Assembly (NCBI GenBank): GCA_028554755.1
Contig: JAPTOF010000005.1
Span: forward strand, 18,512,001 to 18,576,000
Direction of reading: 5' to 3'
Source of the DNA: Cordia subcordata
Taxonomy: Eukaryota; Streptophyta; Magnoliopsida; Boraginales; Cordiaceae
Length of the DNA stretch: 64,000 nt
Shown: piece by piece, positions 34,901 to 47,803 of the stretch
Position numbering within the stretch: the first letter of the stretch is position 1
How the letters are laid out: the number at the start of each line of letters is the position of its first letter
The notes under the pieces: generated by a model
Seen by the model: only the letters and a program-made list of their open reading frames with translations
Database searches by the model: none
What the model was told of the DNA's origin: nothing
Made by a program: the position numbers and the translations under genes

Positions 34901-37434
34901 ATGTGGAAGCATACCTTGATCCATAGCGAATAACACGGTTGTGAGTTTATGATCTTCCAATAAAATCCTTTCAGATGATTAGATGTCGAAGAGAATGTAT
35001 GGGTACAACATGTGATAGGGACCATAATCCTAATATTTTATATCTCTTTCTCTTATCTCAGTTTTGGCTTATCATAAAACAAAAATTATTTCTACCCATA
35101 AACGTTCCATATCAAATTAGGTGCCCAAGCCCAATAACTTCAACTTTAAAAAAAAAAAAATCACTTTATGTGAGCTTAACTTTAAAATAGCATATAACCC
35201 ACATTGAATTACAAAAATTGTTGGCCCATATGAATAATCTTTGTTTCGCAGAGTAATGAATTATTAGTGAAGTTACCTCCCGTGAGTGATTATTGTGTTT
35301 TTTTGACTTTACGTGCATGTGGGACTCATATTCAACAACGCATCAAGATCAGACATTTTAAAGATATTTCCTATTTTCACATTACTATCAGTCTCAGTTC
35401 GGACACATGCAAATTAAAGAGGCTCTGATGAAATTTGAAAGTGCAGTCAGCTGCTGCTGTTAATGGAGTTTCTGTGGGTGAACTTCTCAAGTAGCCATGG
35501 GAGCTAACATGTGACACTGGGTTCATATATATCATTGTGTCGGTGAATAATATCATCATATCATCATATGCTTTTATATCTAGGCAGCACAAAATTAAAA
35601 TCCCTTGCTTCTGATGCCACTTCCATGTAAGAATAAATTCTCCGCAAATCATAATTTGTCTTCTTTTTTTCCTACCGTACTGTCCTTTTGGCAAGAGCTC
35701 TGGAGATTCAAGTCACTCGATTATTCGATTTCTCAAGACTTGAAACTGCTCGGCATGGAGTCAAAAGAAGTGGATTGCTTTGACAGGGAATGGATTTGCT
35801 TATTACGTTGTTATGAGTATGATTAAATAGCTATAAATTATTAGCAAGTTATAATAAAATAATATGTACGGTTTACAATCTTAGATTTTACTCAAGACAT
35901 TATTAAGTTATGAGAGAACCTTTACTCCTTTTTTCTTTTTTTTTTTTCCTTTTCAAAAAAGAGGCAACGCTGAATAGATCAAACGATTATTTTAGAAAAA
36001 GAGACACTCTTGTGTATCCTCTTAGGAGCTTCTTAGCAGCATTCAGTGGATCTTTAAAATTGTACATCCCTAACTAGTCAATCTAAAGTTTGCAAACAAA
36101 TCGACATATTTGTTTGCTTGTCTATAAATATGTGATACCATGTCTAAGCATCCCTTTAACAGTGCAAATGTAATGAAATGCAAGACATACATATGTATAC
36201 GTATATATATGTATATATATGTGTGTATATATATATATTTGTGAAACCAATTAGCCTAATTAACTGAAAGAAAATATTATTCGGCGCATATCGTGAGAAG
36301 GGTCCACAAAATTTTGTTCAATTTTGAAGGTGTTTGAGACCTATTTTACTACATGCTCTTGTTACATCACCTGAGGAAAGGTCATCTGCAATGTGGGCAC
36401 AGGGACCATCGACACATTGGGCCTTTGAGTTCTCCATTTTGCTAACAGGATTAAGTCTTATCATGCATGTGCACAGTCACTCCATGTGCTTGCTTGATCA
36501 TTTTCCTCTCTTTTTGGCTTAAAATAGGTTAAAAATCAATAACACAATACTTATATTAATGTTGAGATTTCTCGTACTTAAAGCAGATAATATGATAGTA
36601 GACCAATGAACCTCTGCTAAGTGCTAACCATGTCCCTTTCAGTGGTATAATATAGTCTTGGTTCTTGGAGGGCCAAGGTGTTGGTTGCCAGCATTGACAA
36701 ATAAAAAGAAAAGAAAAAAATTGATTCTTTACTTTGATAAGGAGTCACTGATATTATGAATTAGAGAAGATGAAAGCGAAAATTAAAAATGAAACCCCGT
36801 AACTCCAATACTGATCATACATAATGAGACAAATCTCGAGATTAAAAAATATCTTTACGTTGTATCGAATAATAGATTACTCCATGATTATGTTAGGATC
36901 CTTAATAAACAATTATCGGGCTGGAGGCACCGAAAGTCCAATGCTCAATCTTGTCCCCGTCCATGTGTCGTTTATTATTTCATCTAGTCTAATTGTCTCT
37001 GTCGTTTTACTTTTCTAGTCTGTGGAAATCAGAATAATTTCAAAATTTTAAACCGACCCCTTTTGTGCACGATTTGGGAGGCTGGTAATGCATGATTAGA
37101 GGCAGTGTTTCAAGGCTATGACTGTAATCTCCTCCTCGTCAAAAAGCTTTTAATTAGCATGGAAATTAAAGTGTTTAATTTCTTGATATGATGGTGAATC
37201 GCTTCACGTGTACACACACACCACGAGTGTTCCTTAGCAAAATGATTACTATCAACATATAATTATGGCAGACAAAGAAACTATGCACTTTCTTTTAACA
37301 AATATATAGACACACACATATATTTTTTTGAATCTGTCCCTCATAGTTTTGTTATTCCATGGTTACTTGCATGCTAGAATTTTTTCTTCTTTTGAAAAAG
37401 TACTCATAGAGAACTTAACCGAGCTCATAAAAAT
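31969..37434. other. Gene-free AT-rich intergenic region
   Basis: 5.5 kb without a recognisable gene. It contains the second copy of the ~265-bp MITE (33314-33577), A/T homopolymers and a TATACGTATATA-type microsatellite (36190-36240). Open frames at 33798-34055 (-), 35377-35694 (-), 35605-35826 (+) and 36334-36522 (+) show no domain, no splice context and no family I recognise. Confidence 0.55.
33314..33577. mobile_element. MITE, copy 2 of the ~265-bp family
   Basis: Same orientation, ends (TCTTATTTTAAGATACTTAT and its complement) and internal CTTATAAGAT motifs as the element at 7675-7941. Point differences and small indels only. Confidence 0.75.
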
Positions 37435-37442
37435 GTTGGAAG

Positions 37443-38175
37443 CATAGTTGTCAAATCGTGAATCATATTGAAATGTCATTTTTTTGAATCGTAAATCGTA
37501 TCGAATCGTGAATCGTAACGATTCGACCACAAACTTAAAAGTACATAAAACAAATATATCATGGTTCCATATGATGTTTAGCATTAAAACTTTTTATTTG
37601 AATTGATATTGGTACATGTTTTTTTGTTATATTAGGTTATTTTAATGGTAAAATTTAGAAGCAATTAGATAGTAGAAGATAAAAATATTTAAGTTTTAGT
37701 TTATATGAACATGTAATTATAATTTGTAAATTACTGGAAAAGAGTAAAATAAATATATGTTAATGGGTTCAATACCATATTACTTTATAGTTATATAAAC
37801 ATCATCTTATGTTGTAAAACACTATGTTTTTATTTTTTCTTTCTTTTTGTTTCTTTTCTAGATTTATTATGTTTGATCTTTGATGTTTGAATGGAAGATA
37901 TTTTAATCATCTAGCAAATGGGCTTTTCTTTTTGGTTTCTTTGGGTTTACGATAGGTTTTCAATTTTATCTTAGCAAATGGACTTTTTAATGTGGGTTTT
38001 AAATTTAGTTCAATGTGAATCGTGGTGATTCAGTGAATCGTAGGTGAATCATGCGATTAGAATCGTGAATCATACGATTCGGCAACGATTCACCTTTAGA
38101 TACGTATCGTTTTATTGGTGAATCGTATCGAATCGTACGATACAAATGGTGAATCGTACGATTTTGATAACTATG
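37443..38175. mobile_element. hAT-type MITE with ATCGTACGATT-like subterminal repeats (733 bp)
   Basis: The element starts CATAGTTGTCAAATCGTGAA and ends TCGTACGATTTTGATAACTATG in inverted fashion (the final AACTATG complements the initial CATAGTT). It is flanked by a perfect 8-bp duplication, GTTGGAAG, at 37435-37442 and 38176-38183. Both ends hold clusters of GAATCGT/ACGATTC in both orientations, typical of transposase-binding subterminal repeats. 8-bp duplication and end layout fit the hAT superfamily. No transposase frame is present, so it is non-autonomous. Confidence 0.85.
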
Positions 38176-41100
38176 GTTGGAAGTATGATTCTAACATTAC
38201 AGCTTATTGACCCTTTTAATTTGCTTTCCTTTCGCCCTTTTTCGTCGTTGTTTATCAAACATCTTCATTACTTCTGACTTTAGTTACTACTTTTTCCTTC
38301 TGTTTTCTTCTTTTCTTTTAGGAGTTTTCTCTATCGGATGGAGAAGACGAGTACATAAAATTATAATTTTATTAGTATATTAAGAGATTACGAGAATGAT
38401 ACACACACATATATATATATATATTTATGTATGTATAGTGTGAATAATCACCCGAAAGACAAAGAAGTCCATATTAATGGAAGCATTTATGTGTGACATA
38501 ATTTTTCTTTTTTTTTGGTCGAAAAGCAGTTCACTAGTTCAAAAGAAATACAACCAGATTACGCGATATTCGTTGGCTGGATATCTTTGCCCAGGAGTAA
38601 TTCAGCTAAAAAAATAGGTGGAACAACACCCACCCAATTACAAGGGAGATTTTTCTGAAATAAAAGTTTTAACAACCCAATCAGCTGGGCGGTTTGCTGT
38701 CCTTCTAATATACTAAAATTTTAAATGACATATAATTGGGTGTTAATTAATTTGCGCTCCCATTATCATCCTAGAATAATATTGCTAATAACTTTAATCT
38801 GAAATAAAACATGCTTTGATACCAATAGTCTGGGATGAGAAGGGATAAGTATCTTGCGGTTGTGGAATTTTACTCTTATTATCATCGTTGTACAATTAGC
38901 TCTAATTTTGTTTCTTTCTGTAATTAAGAACCACATAAAGATAGAGCTAATAAAGAGTATATTTGGGACAAATTCTATCAAAAAATGCCTAAAGCTTAAA
39001 CAGCCATCACATATAAGTGGTCCATTGTATTCTTATCGTAATTGTAGATGCTAAAATCTACAATCACAAATCCAGGGTACTAACAACCCCCGAAACAGAA
39101 AGAGAGAAAAATGGGTGAGTCCTTGCGAAATAGAAAGTGAGAAAAACGGTTAAGTCCTTGACATCTGTGATGTTGGCCAAAGATACTTCAACGTTCAAGT
39201 CAGTTATCGGAATGAATATTACAATTTAAGGCCAATATTACGATTTAAGGCCCTATTAATAAAAGATATAGCTATATAAGGCAATATTATGATTTAAGGC
39301 TAGATATAGTTGTATAAGGATGTATAAAAGAGGAAGCTAAGAGTAAACCTCGGGGATGTTGAGAAGGTTTGGTGTGTATGGATGTAGAAGTGTAGTGTCT
39401 ATGCCTCATGCCACTCCTGGAGGGGTGTATTTATAGTCATATCAGATGTAGAGGCGTACATAGTTCCATTCTTATCATGTCGATCTAATTGGATAGGTAC
39501 TGTGTATCTTTTTAAGTGCTCTAAAGATTTCTTAGTTATCTTATAGATGAAATTGAACTTATCTAAACATATATACTATCCATTGACGTGCTTATCTTGA
39601 AGGGTTAGAATAGTGTCGTACGTGGTTATGCAAATCACATGTGTTAAGCACGTTTTTTACTACAAAACAGTGACCTTACAAGCTTTCTTCGGTCATACAA
39701 CATTAATGGATCATAGTCGTCTTACCATGTGTTTTAAAATAAGCAGTCCTTGGGCCAGGCCAATTTTAACTACTACACTTATTATATAAGTTAAAACTAG
39801 AATTAAAATAATGTGTCACTTCTGAGTCATTATCAACATTAATGCAATGTTTTTCTCTCTTTTAAGAGAATCGATAATGATTTTAGATTTATTTTCATTG
39901 ATGAACGTAGTATTAATAATAATATCACAAGATAGCAAAATGTCAAGAGGCAATGACATCACTATAGTCTTCATTCAGAAGTCCATCCATTTCTAAGTGC
40001 TTTTTTTCTTTTCCCTCGAAAATGAAATGCCAATCTCAGTGCTTGACCAAATGAGAAATGGTGTATCAACTCTTTCAAGGAGTATCTTCTTCAATAGCCC
40101 CACTCTAATTGAGAATCTTGGATGGAGATTTAATTACTTAAATGTAATATTTTCTCAAAAGTGTTCCACAATTAGATAAAAAAAAAATAAAAAAAAACAT
40201 TGGATCCTTGAAAGATTAGTTGGAGGCAGATGTGTCGGCAGGCTTGAAAGGAAGAATATTAAGTACTTATGTCTAATGCTTCTGACTTGAACATCATTAT
40301 TCACTAATCACATTTTCTCTCTATGTAACCCCAAGCCTTTTAGACATTTCCATCCTTTACTTTAGAAACCTACACACATTAAATAAGTTACAGCTACAGC
40401 TTATTTATTCAAGATTTAATCAACTAAAGATGAAATTTAAATTGACCAACGTTACAAAATATTAGTGGAGAAGTTTTTTATTTTGAATGAAATTGAATAT
40501 TCATAAGCACCCAAGTAAACATTACCAAACACCCTTTAAATCTCGATTACTTATTTGAAATTAAAAGTAAAGGAAGACCAAGAAATCGTTGCTTGATCAA
40601 GTGGTTCTCATTACACCACCATAATTAATTTTCATAATCACACTTTTTCTTTTTCATTCTGACTCCATGTAACCCCAGCCTTTTTATGCTATTTACTCTT
40701 TTAGAAGCATCTACACATTAAAATAAGTTATAGAAGTAACTTTTATAAAAGCTAGAGACCATATGCAATGGCTAGATGGAAGTGCTTTTAGGGTATTATT
40801 AAACAAATCTTTTGCTTTTCAATTTTTTTCCTTTTTTAAGTGCAAAGAACATCCAACGGTTTACACGACAGTTAGGTCAGCTACCATGGGTTGGTTAAGA
40901 ATCTTAAGACAGCATATCTTAATCAAAGATACAGCTATCCTGTTTTGTGTAGGTATAAGTTCCATTGATTACGGGCTTAAATAGTTCCTTAATAAGTGCC
41001 TTTTGAAGTGAATTGCAAGTGCAAGAGGTTCCAAATTTTTTGACATTAATTCTGAATAAATACAAGTATTTTATTATTAATTTTTTACTCTTCAAACAAA

Positions 41101-42519
41101 ATAAAAGTAAGTCAAATCAAACATTATTTTAACAAAGTATTCCTATATGAACTTTTTAATAGGTGCAATACTGAAATTTGAAAGCATAAATAATTAAAAA
41201 TATACTTGGAGAGCCACCAAATATAGTAAGGAAGCTGTTACGCTAGACAGCTCTTTTCTTCTTAAATCACCCAATAAATTTGGAGTTGCCTCCTTTTTCA
41301 TAGAAAAATACTATTTTTAATCATACTCATATTAAATGTAACCTAATTTCTAAAAGAGTAAATCATTAACAATGACACATTCGATGTCTGACAAATTGAA
41401 AACGATAAATTTTCATATCAATAAAAATGTTAAGCTAATATTAATGATGCAATTGACTAATATTTTTAGTGGTTTTAAAGAATTTGCCCCAAAAAGAAGA
41501 AAGGAAAACCTCTCGTAATATTCTTTGTCAAAATATGCTGTGAGCTGACAGCTCTGCAATTGATTGTTGTCTTTTTCTGTATTGGATTCTTGCCTTTGTT
41601 TGTTCGTTTACCAACTGTTTGAAGAATGGTCAGTAGACAACCTCATGGTCTCCAACTACCGAGATATTCTGTTTAAATTAAAGTCATATATAATAATTTT
41701 GACCCCTCAAAAAGAATTTGAAGGCATAATAAGATATGATTAATTAGGCAAGTGACGACTACTTTTTTAAATTTTACACACAAATTGCTGGTCAGTATCT
41801 TATACCACTTGTTTGGAGAATAATAAATGACCTCACAAAGAATTTAATCATGTTTGATAATCAAACAAAATCAAATTAAATTTCATTTTATCAACTGGCT
41901 AGAATCGATTATATAAATATAATGATGCCATATATTCTTGATGGAAGTTGTTTTTGTTTATTTGTTATGTACACATAAAATTTCATTTGATCATTTTTAC
42001 TTACTCACTAGGTATTGCTTTATCAATGACCTTATGATGTATATCTCGATATTTTCGCTCGTTGTAAAATATTAATTACATATAATTTTGTACAAAAGCA
42101 CATATATAAAACATGCCAAATAATGCCAGTTACTTATATTACTGATCAAGAAGTAAGTAATGCATAAATACTTCAGATTTTCATAACTTAGAAGTCTCTG
42201 ATTGCAGTAGTCCAAAACTGAGAAGGGAAAGAAAGCTGAAAGAGGAAGAGAAAGATATTCTGAAAAATGGTATGACCGTTTTTTATAATTGTTCTAAACA
42301 ATTATTTCAATTGGGTCGGATTGACTCGTTAAAAGCGACTCAACCCGAAATCCAATACTTTGTTTTAGCAAATTTCTCATTAGTAATCACCTTCAAATGT
42401 GTCTGACAGATTAACAATACTTTTCAGTTCTTGATGAGTCTTCATCAGCAGAAGGGAGCCACAATTGCGACATGAGTGGATAATTCATCAGAGTTCGTAC
42501 AGAAGTCAACAATGGAAAT

Positions 42520-42786
42520 TAAAATTTTTTTTTTTAAAAGGGTTAACCAAAGGAGAACCCCTTTCCCACCTGGCCAGAGGCCCCTTAACCAGGCGGGAGG
42601 TAAATCGAGGGATGTGCGTGAGTGGCAGCCCGACCAGGGAGAGGACCAACGGGCGTGGAAATCCAACAACAGCCCCCGCAATATTTCAGCGGAGTACTGC
42701 CGCCACACGGACTCGATCCCGCGTTGTCAGGGTGTCTCCACCCTAATCACCTGGCCACTTACCAACTCACCTATGCCCCTGGGGGC
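42520..42786 (-). mobile_element. tRNA-derived SINE, copy 1
   Basis: On the minus strand: an A-box-like head (TAGGTGAGTTGGTAAGTGG), a B box (GGATCGAGTCC, near 42712), a ~170-nt GC-rich body and a poly(A) tail of about 11. It is flanked by the direct repeat ATGGAAAT at 42512-42519 and 42787-42794. No coding capacity. The strong GC contrast with its surroundings makes it stand out. Confidence 0.8.
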
Positions 42787-42827
42787 ATGGAAATGATATT
42801 TTTCTTTAGACTTGTGGATGGTTTGTT

Positions 42828-43066
42828 TGAAAAGGGTCCCCTTTTCCTATCTGTGTTAGAGGGTCCATGATCAGGTGGGTTGTAAATTAAGGATGTGCAT
42901 AAATGACAACCCTGTCAGGGAGAGGACCAACGGGTCACGAACCCAGCAGCAACCCCACAATATTTTAGCAGGAAACTGCCACCACATGAATTAGAACCCA
43001 CGTTGTCAGATTGTTTCCATCTCAATCACCTGACCACTTACCAACTTATCTATGCCCCTGGGTGCA
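42828..43066 (-). mobile_element. tRNA-derived SINE, copy 2 (older)
   Basis: Same family and orientation as copy 1 but more diverged (many C-to-T type changes; B box decayed). It is flanked by a 13-bp perfect duplication, TGGATGGTTTGTT, at 42815-42827 and 43067-43079. Confidence 0.78.
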
Positions 43067-43086
43067 TGGATGGTTTGTTGTTGCGT

Positions 43087-43301
43087 AGAATCTGCTTCAC
43101 TGCATGGAAAAGTAGCTTTTGTCAATAGGAAAAGCTTTTTTTAAAAAAAAAAAAAAGAAAAAAGAAAAGAAGAAGAGGAAGAAAAACAGTACAAGAATCT
43201 GCTTTACTGCATGGAAAAGTAGCTTTTGTCAACAGGAAAAGCTTTTTTTTTATTTTAAAAAAGAAAAAAGAAAAGAAGAAGAGGAAGAAAAACAGTACAA
43301 G
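43087..43301. repeat. Two-copy tandem duplication, ~107-bp unit
   Basis: Unit 1 starts AGAATCTGCTTCACTGCATG at 43087 and unit 2 AGAATCTGCTTTACTGCATG at 43194. Each runs through AAAAGTAGCTTTTGTCAA and a purine-rich tract to AACAGTACAAG. High identity implies a recent event. The Lys/Glu-rich open frame across it is composition only. Confidence 0.85.
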
Positions 43302-45065
43302 CTTTGGGCTGACACTATATGGAAGAAAATCTCGTGTGGGATCTTGAACAGATTGTGTTCAGGAGAAACAACAAAGATGAAAGATCTCACTTTTAATTTC
43401 TCAAGTGTAAGAAAATGAAAATTCTCCGAACCATTTGTTTCTTTTTTTTTTTTTTTGGGTCAAAACCACTTGGTTCACTCACATAAAAAGAGACCACTAG
43501 TGTATGCGAGGACCCGTTATGTATTATGGTTGAATGACTGTTTACAAATAACTTTCAAAGAATTTTGTACAATATTTTCTTTAAAATTTTATGAAAAAGT
43601 CTTAGAAATGTATACCTACCTTGATCATTTGGAATCAGTTGATAATTTTAGGCTCTAAAAGAAAAAATATAATCGAAAACCGCACGTTATTATATTATCA
43701 TCTTCCAAAGTTTGAAGAAGTTATTGTACCACTAGTCCTTTATGGTACAAGTGGACTTGGGTGATACTATCCGGGTGACAAAATGTTGAAATTATTTGGT
43801 TATAATTGTATTATAAATTTATCATTGTTTTTCTTTACTCTAATCCTATCTAACTCCAATCTTATCTTCTTTTTTTTTTATTTTCTTTTTTAGATCTCAT
43901 TTTCTAGATAAGGTGTACTAAGGGTTTCTAGATTTGATCCTTTAAAATCTTAACCTTCAAATTTGATTAGATCGTCTCCTTTTGATTCTTTCGTTTTTTA
44001 GATGAAGTTATTATACATTTTCAAATTTTATCTTCTAAAAGTCAACTATACGGTAACTAAAATAAATTTTGAATCTACTAGTGTCCTCCTTTTTCTTTTT
44101 ATCTTTTGGGGTAAATTTCTTAAAGAATTCTCCTTTAACCCTTATTCTTCTATGGCTCATTTCCTCCTTACTATTGTAATTTCATTGGGATTTAGAGTGC
44201 AATACATTCAAAGAGCCACTAGGCACAGTCTTGCTTTTAATTTGTTTTGCCAATTTGCGCAATATTGTATAATCAAGTGCAAGTTAAAGTAGTTGAAATT
44301 ATTTTTTATAATGGTAGTGACCTGCATTCAAATCTAACAATATGAGGGACAATGATGTGATCATTTGAACGTTATCAAATAATTTCTTTATTTATTTTCT
44401 TTTTCCCAGCCTTATACTATAAAACGTCCATAAATGTTTTCTTATAGTGACTACTGGAAATTTTATCACTAGTTATTAATTTTTTATCGTATCGTACTGG
44501 TGTTAACACGTATCATTAATTTTTGAATGGTTAACGTTTTACGAGATGGCGTGGATGAATCAGTGGGAAAAAGCAGGTTTTAGAGGGAAAGCAAAAAAAT
44601 AAAGTGGAAAAGCCAAAAGCAATCTGGAAAATGGTGGAACGAGCCAATCACACTACACGTCCAAACAAATAAGCATGTGCAGTTGCCTCATGAGCGCCGC
44701 GAAAACGCTTTCAAATCGTTTTCGTGGACAAAATAGACGCAGGAGAGATTATAATCTGAAAAAGAAAAGCTTTTCTCAGATTGAATTTTCAAAGGCCATA
44801 TAACTTATCTTTTTCATCAAAAAGAGACAAAAACCAGGTTGAGAATTTTAATCATTCTTTTCCTTTACTCTTGTGGGCTGGCATTATTCTTTTCTTATCC
44901 TAGTCGTTTTTCTAAGCATCTTTACGACAATTTGATGAAAGCAAAATATTTTATGATGGGAAATTGCGTGTTGGTTTGTGTCTTTGTAGTGTTCCACATT
45001 GTAGTGAGGCGGAATATGAGAGTAATTTATTGACTAACTAGAAAAACACATAAAAAAAAATTAAT

Positions 45066-45095
45066 CCGTGTAAAGCACGGGCTAAGAAAACCTAG
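45066..45095 (+). mobile_element. Helitron-like 3' terminus
   Basis: Hairpin CCGTGTAAAGCACGG, then 11 bases, then CTAG followed by T. This is the expected 3' end of a Helitron (hairpin about 10-12 nt before CTRR, insertion before T). The 5' TC end was not located. Confidence 0.5.
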
Positions 45096-46433
45096 TGTTA
45101 TGGAAAAATCGAGCTTGAAGAATTCATCTTAATTCCTACAAGATGCTTTCCTAAAGAATGTAGTCACCTGCATTTTTATGGACCATAAAGTTGAATGTAT
45201 GCAAGAGAATTCTATGAGCCATAGAATTGAAAGAATACAAGAGTAAATTCTATAAAAAAAAAAAAAGTATTACATTATAATGTGCTTTTCAAGACAAAAT
45301 GCATACATCATTATCAAGTGGGACCTACACTAATATTATGAGTAATAAAATTGTGCCAAAAATGCCAGCCACAATGCCATGTGGCATCTTATTAGAGCAT
45401 TGTAGAGATGATGCGTCATCTTTTGAAACTTGAAATATAACTGTATAAGAGATATATATAGATAAATTGTTTGAAATCAAACGACAACTTAATTAGAATA
45501 ACTAATGTGGACTAATCAATCATTAGTGTTCTATTTTCTCTTATGTAGTTTGGTAAAGAATAATATGTAGATGTGGAAGAAAATCATGTAGTATGTTTAG
45601 CTAGCAACTATTCATTACAAGGAACTGAGGAAGGACCATTATAACACTTAATCTAATACTCCTAATGAATGTTTTTACTTGGGTTAATAAAATTTTTACA
45701 TACATAGTTATTTAATGAATTTTAATGAGCGTAACATATTCGTATTTTGGAACCAATCCCTAGATGATGATTTTGCACCGTGAATTTCGGTCCGACTATT
45801 TCGCTTTCTCATTTGATATCCAAACATCGTTTTCCATGCAGAGTTTGTAGACCTCACGGCGTTATTGCCCATTAAATTGATTTGTCGCAAAGAAAAAGAT
45901 AAAATAGCCAAAAAATGAAAACATACACGACGTTGGATGTCTCTAGGCGTGTTTATTGGGAATTTTTCGTCTTAATTAATAATTTTTGGAGAAGAGACTT
46001 TGTTTCATTTTTCATCCTAATTCACTAATGGAAAACACATTTTGAGAAAATAGGGAATAGAGAAAAAGTATCGGAGATTGGAGAATTCTTGAATTCTTCT
46101 AAGAAAAGGTTTAAAATTAATTCTACTACTAACATAAGTCTTTAACTATAAGCTAATTCTACTACTAAATAATAAGTACTAACATGTCCTGCTGAATAGA
46201 TAAAAATCATCATCATTTATCAATAAAATAATTCTAATTCTAGACTTCAAAGTGTAAATAAAAAAATATAACATAATTCAAACTCGAAAAAATAATATAA
46301 TACATAACAGTGAATCATAACTCATAAGTCCAAAATATAAACAAAAATCACAATTCAACAATACATTCATGTTTCATAATCAGTCAATCATAACCCAAAA
46401 ATCCAAAGCATAAATAAAACACATAATCCAACT

Positions 46434-46435
<2 letters not shown>

Positions 46436-46485
<50 letters not shown>
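46436..46485. repeat. (TA)n microsatellite
   Basis: About 24 uninterrupted TA units. Confidence 0.95.
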
Positions 46486-46488
<3 letters not shown>

Positions 46489-47591
46489 ACAAGTTGCTTA
46501 TAAGCACTTACAAATGAACTTAGCCAAACAGCCTCTATATGACAATTAACGCCTTGTTGTACTTCACCCTTCTTGCCAAGACTGCTGGAATATCATAGCC
46601 ATGTGCGCTTGTATTTTTCTCTGCCTAAGCTTGGGAGGCTAGTTGTGTCGTGCAGCCTTTGCATATGTGTTCATTTAATGAAGGCAATTGCTTTCTCATC
46701 GTGCGAGTAATTCAAATTCAATGGATTCTCATTATTACGTACTTTTTTGAATATAATCTATTCACTTCTTGTCACCTTTATTAATAAATAAAATTAGATT
46801 ATATCGTTATAATCTTGAAAAAGTAATAGAAAAATGATGAAATAACTAGAATGATTCGAAATTATTTGATTTTCGTGATGAGAAGATCAAAATCTATCAT
46901 AAATAACTGACATTGGCCAAATATACAAATATAAAATGGATGAATGAAAAAGTTCTACGTGTGTATCTCTGTGGTGGTGGTGTGTGTTTGTGTGTGAAAG
47001 AGGGAAAAACATGTTAGGTTGTGTGAAAGTCTAAAAGATGGAAAATGATGCAAGCAGATGTTGTCATCCGTCTGAATGGATGAAAAAGCGGCCTTGAAAG
47101 AGATTTTCTTTAATTTCTTTTTCGTTTTTAGACATCCCTTTTGTTTTGTCATTGATGCGCTGGAAAATATTCTGGAGGGAAAACAAAGTTGATGTGTCTA
47201 ACTAAAATTTTATATTCTAACCTCTGAATTTTCAAGGATTCCCCAATTGGCTGGTCGTAATTTTTTTTTTTAGTAATTAAAACCTAATACAAGCTCTTGT
47301 GCTTGTATACTTTGTTCATTTTAATGAAACATTTTAACTTACTTCACCTAAAAAGAAAATCTTATATAGTATACTTGAAAAAAGAAATAAAATAAAATTC
47401 AGGTTATGGTATCTCATGAAATTATTCATTGTAGCTCACCACCATTCTCTTCACTGTGGCTGCGACTAGGTACCCTATGTGCCAAGGAATGAGTGCGTCT
47501 GCGAAATATAAATAAACCTCTTCAACAAAGAAGGTTAGCTACTTAATGTTAGCATCTCGCCTCCATAGTAGTTTAATGGTAGCATCTCTTA

Positions 47592-47803
47592 GGGTATGTT
47601 TGAATTGGCTTTTTTCAAAAAGGTTTTTTTTAAATAGCTTTTAAAAAATAAATTTTTTTAAGAAGATAAAAATTTTGGCTTTTAAAAAAAAGTTATATTT
47701 GAATTTTTTTTTCAGAGTTTTAGTTTTTTTAAAAATCAAAATAAATAGTTAATGTAAATTTAATATAACTTTTTTTTTAAAAAAAATCAATCTAAATAGG
47801 CCC
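47592..47803. mobile_element. Small Tourist-like MITE with TTA duplication
   Basis: Ends GGGTATGTTTGAATTGGCTT and AATCAATCTAAATAGGCCC, flanked by TTA at 47589-47591 and 47804-47806. 212 bp, foldback, non-coding; same family as 27175-27403. Confidence 0.72.

Noticed and set aside
36334..36522. Open frame of 62 codons
   Set aside because: No homology or context; one of many chance frames in a repeat-rich region.
43119..43418. Lys/Glu-rich open frame
   Set aside because: Created by the duplicated purine-rich tract (43087-43301).
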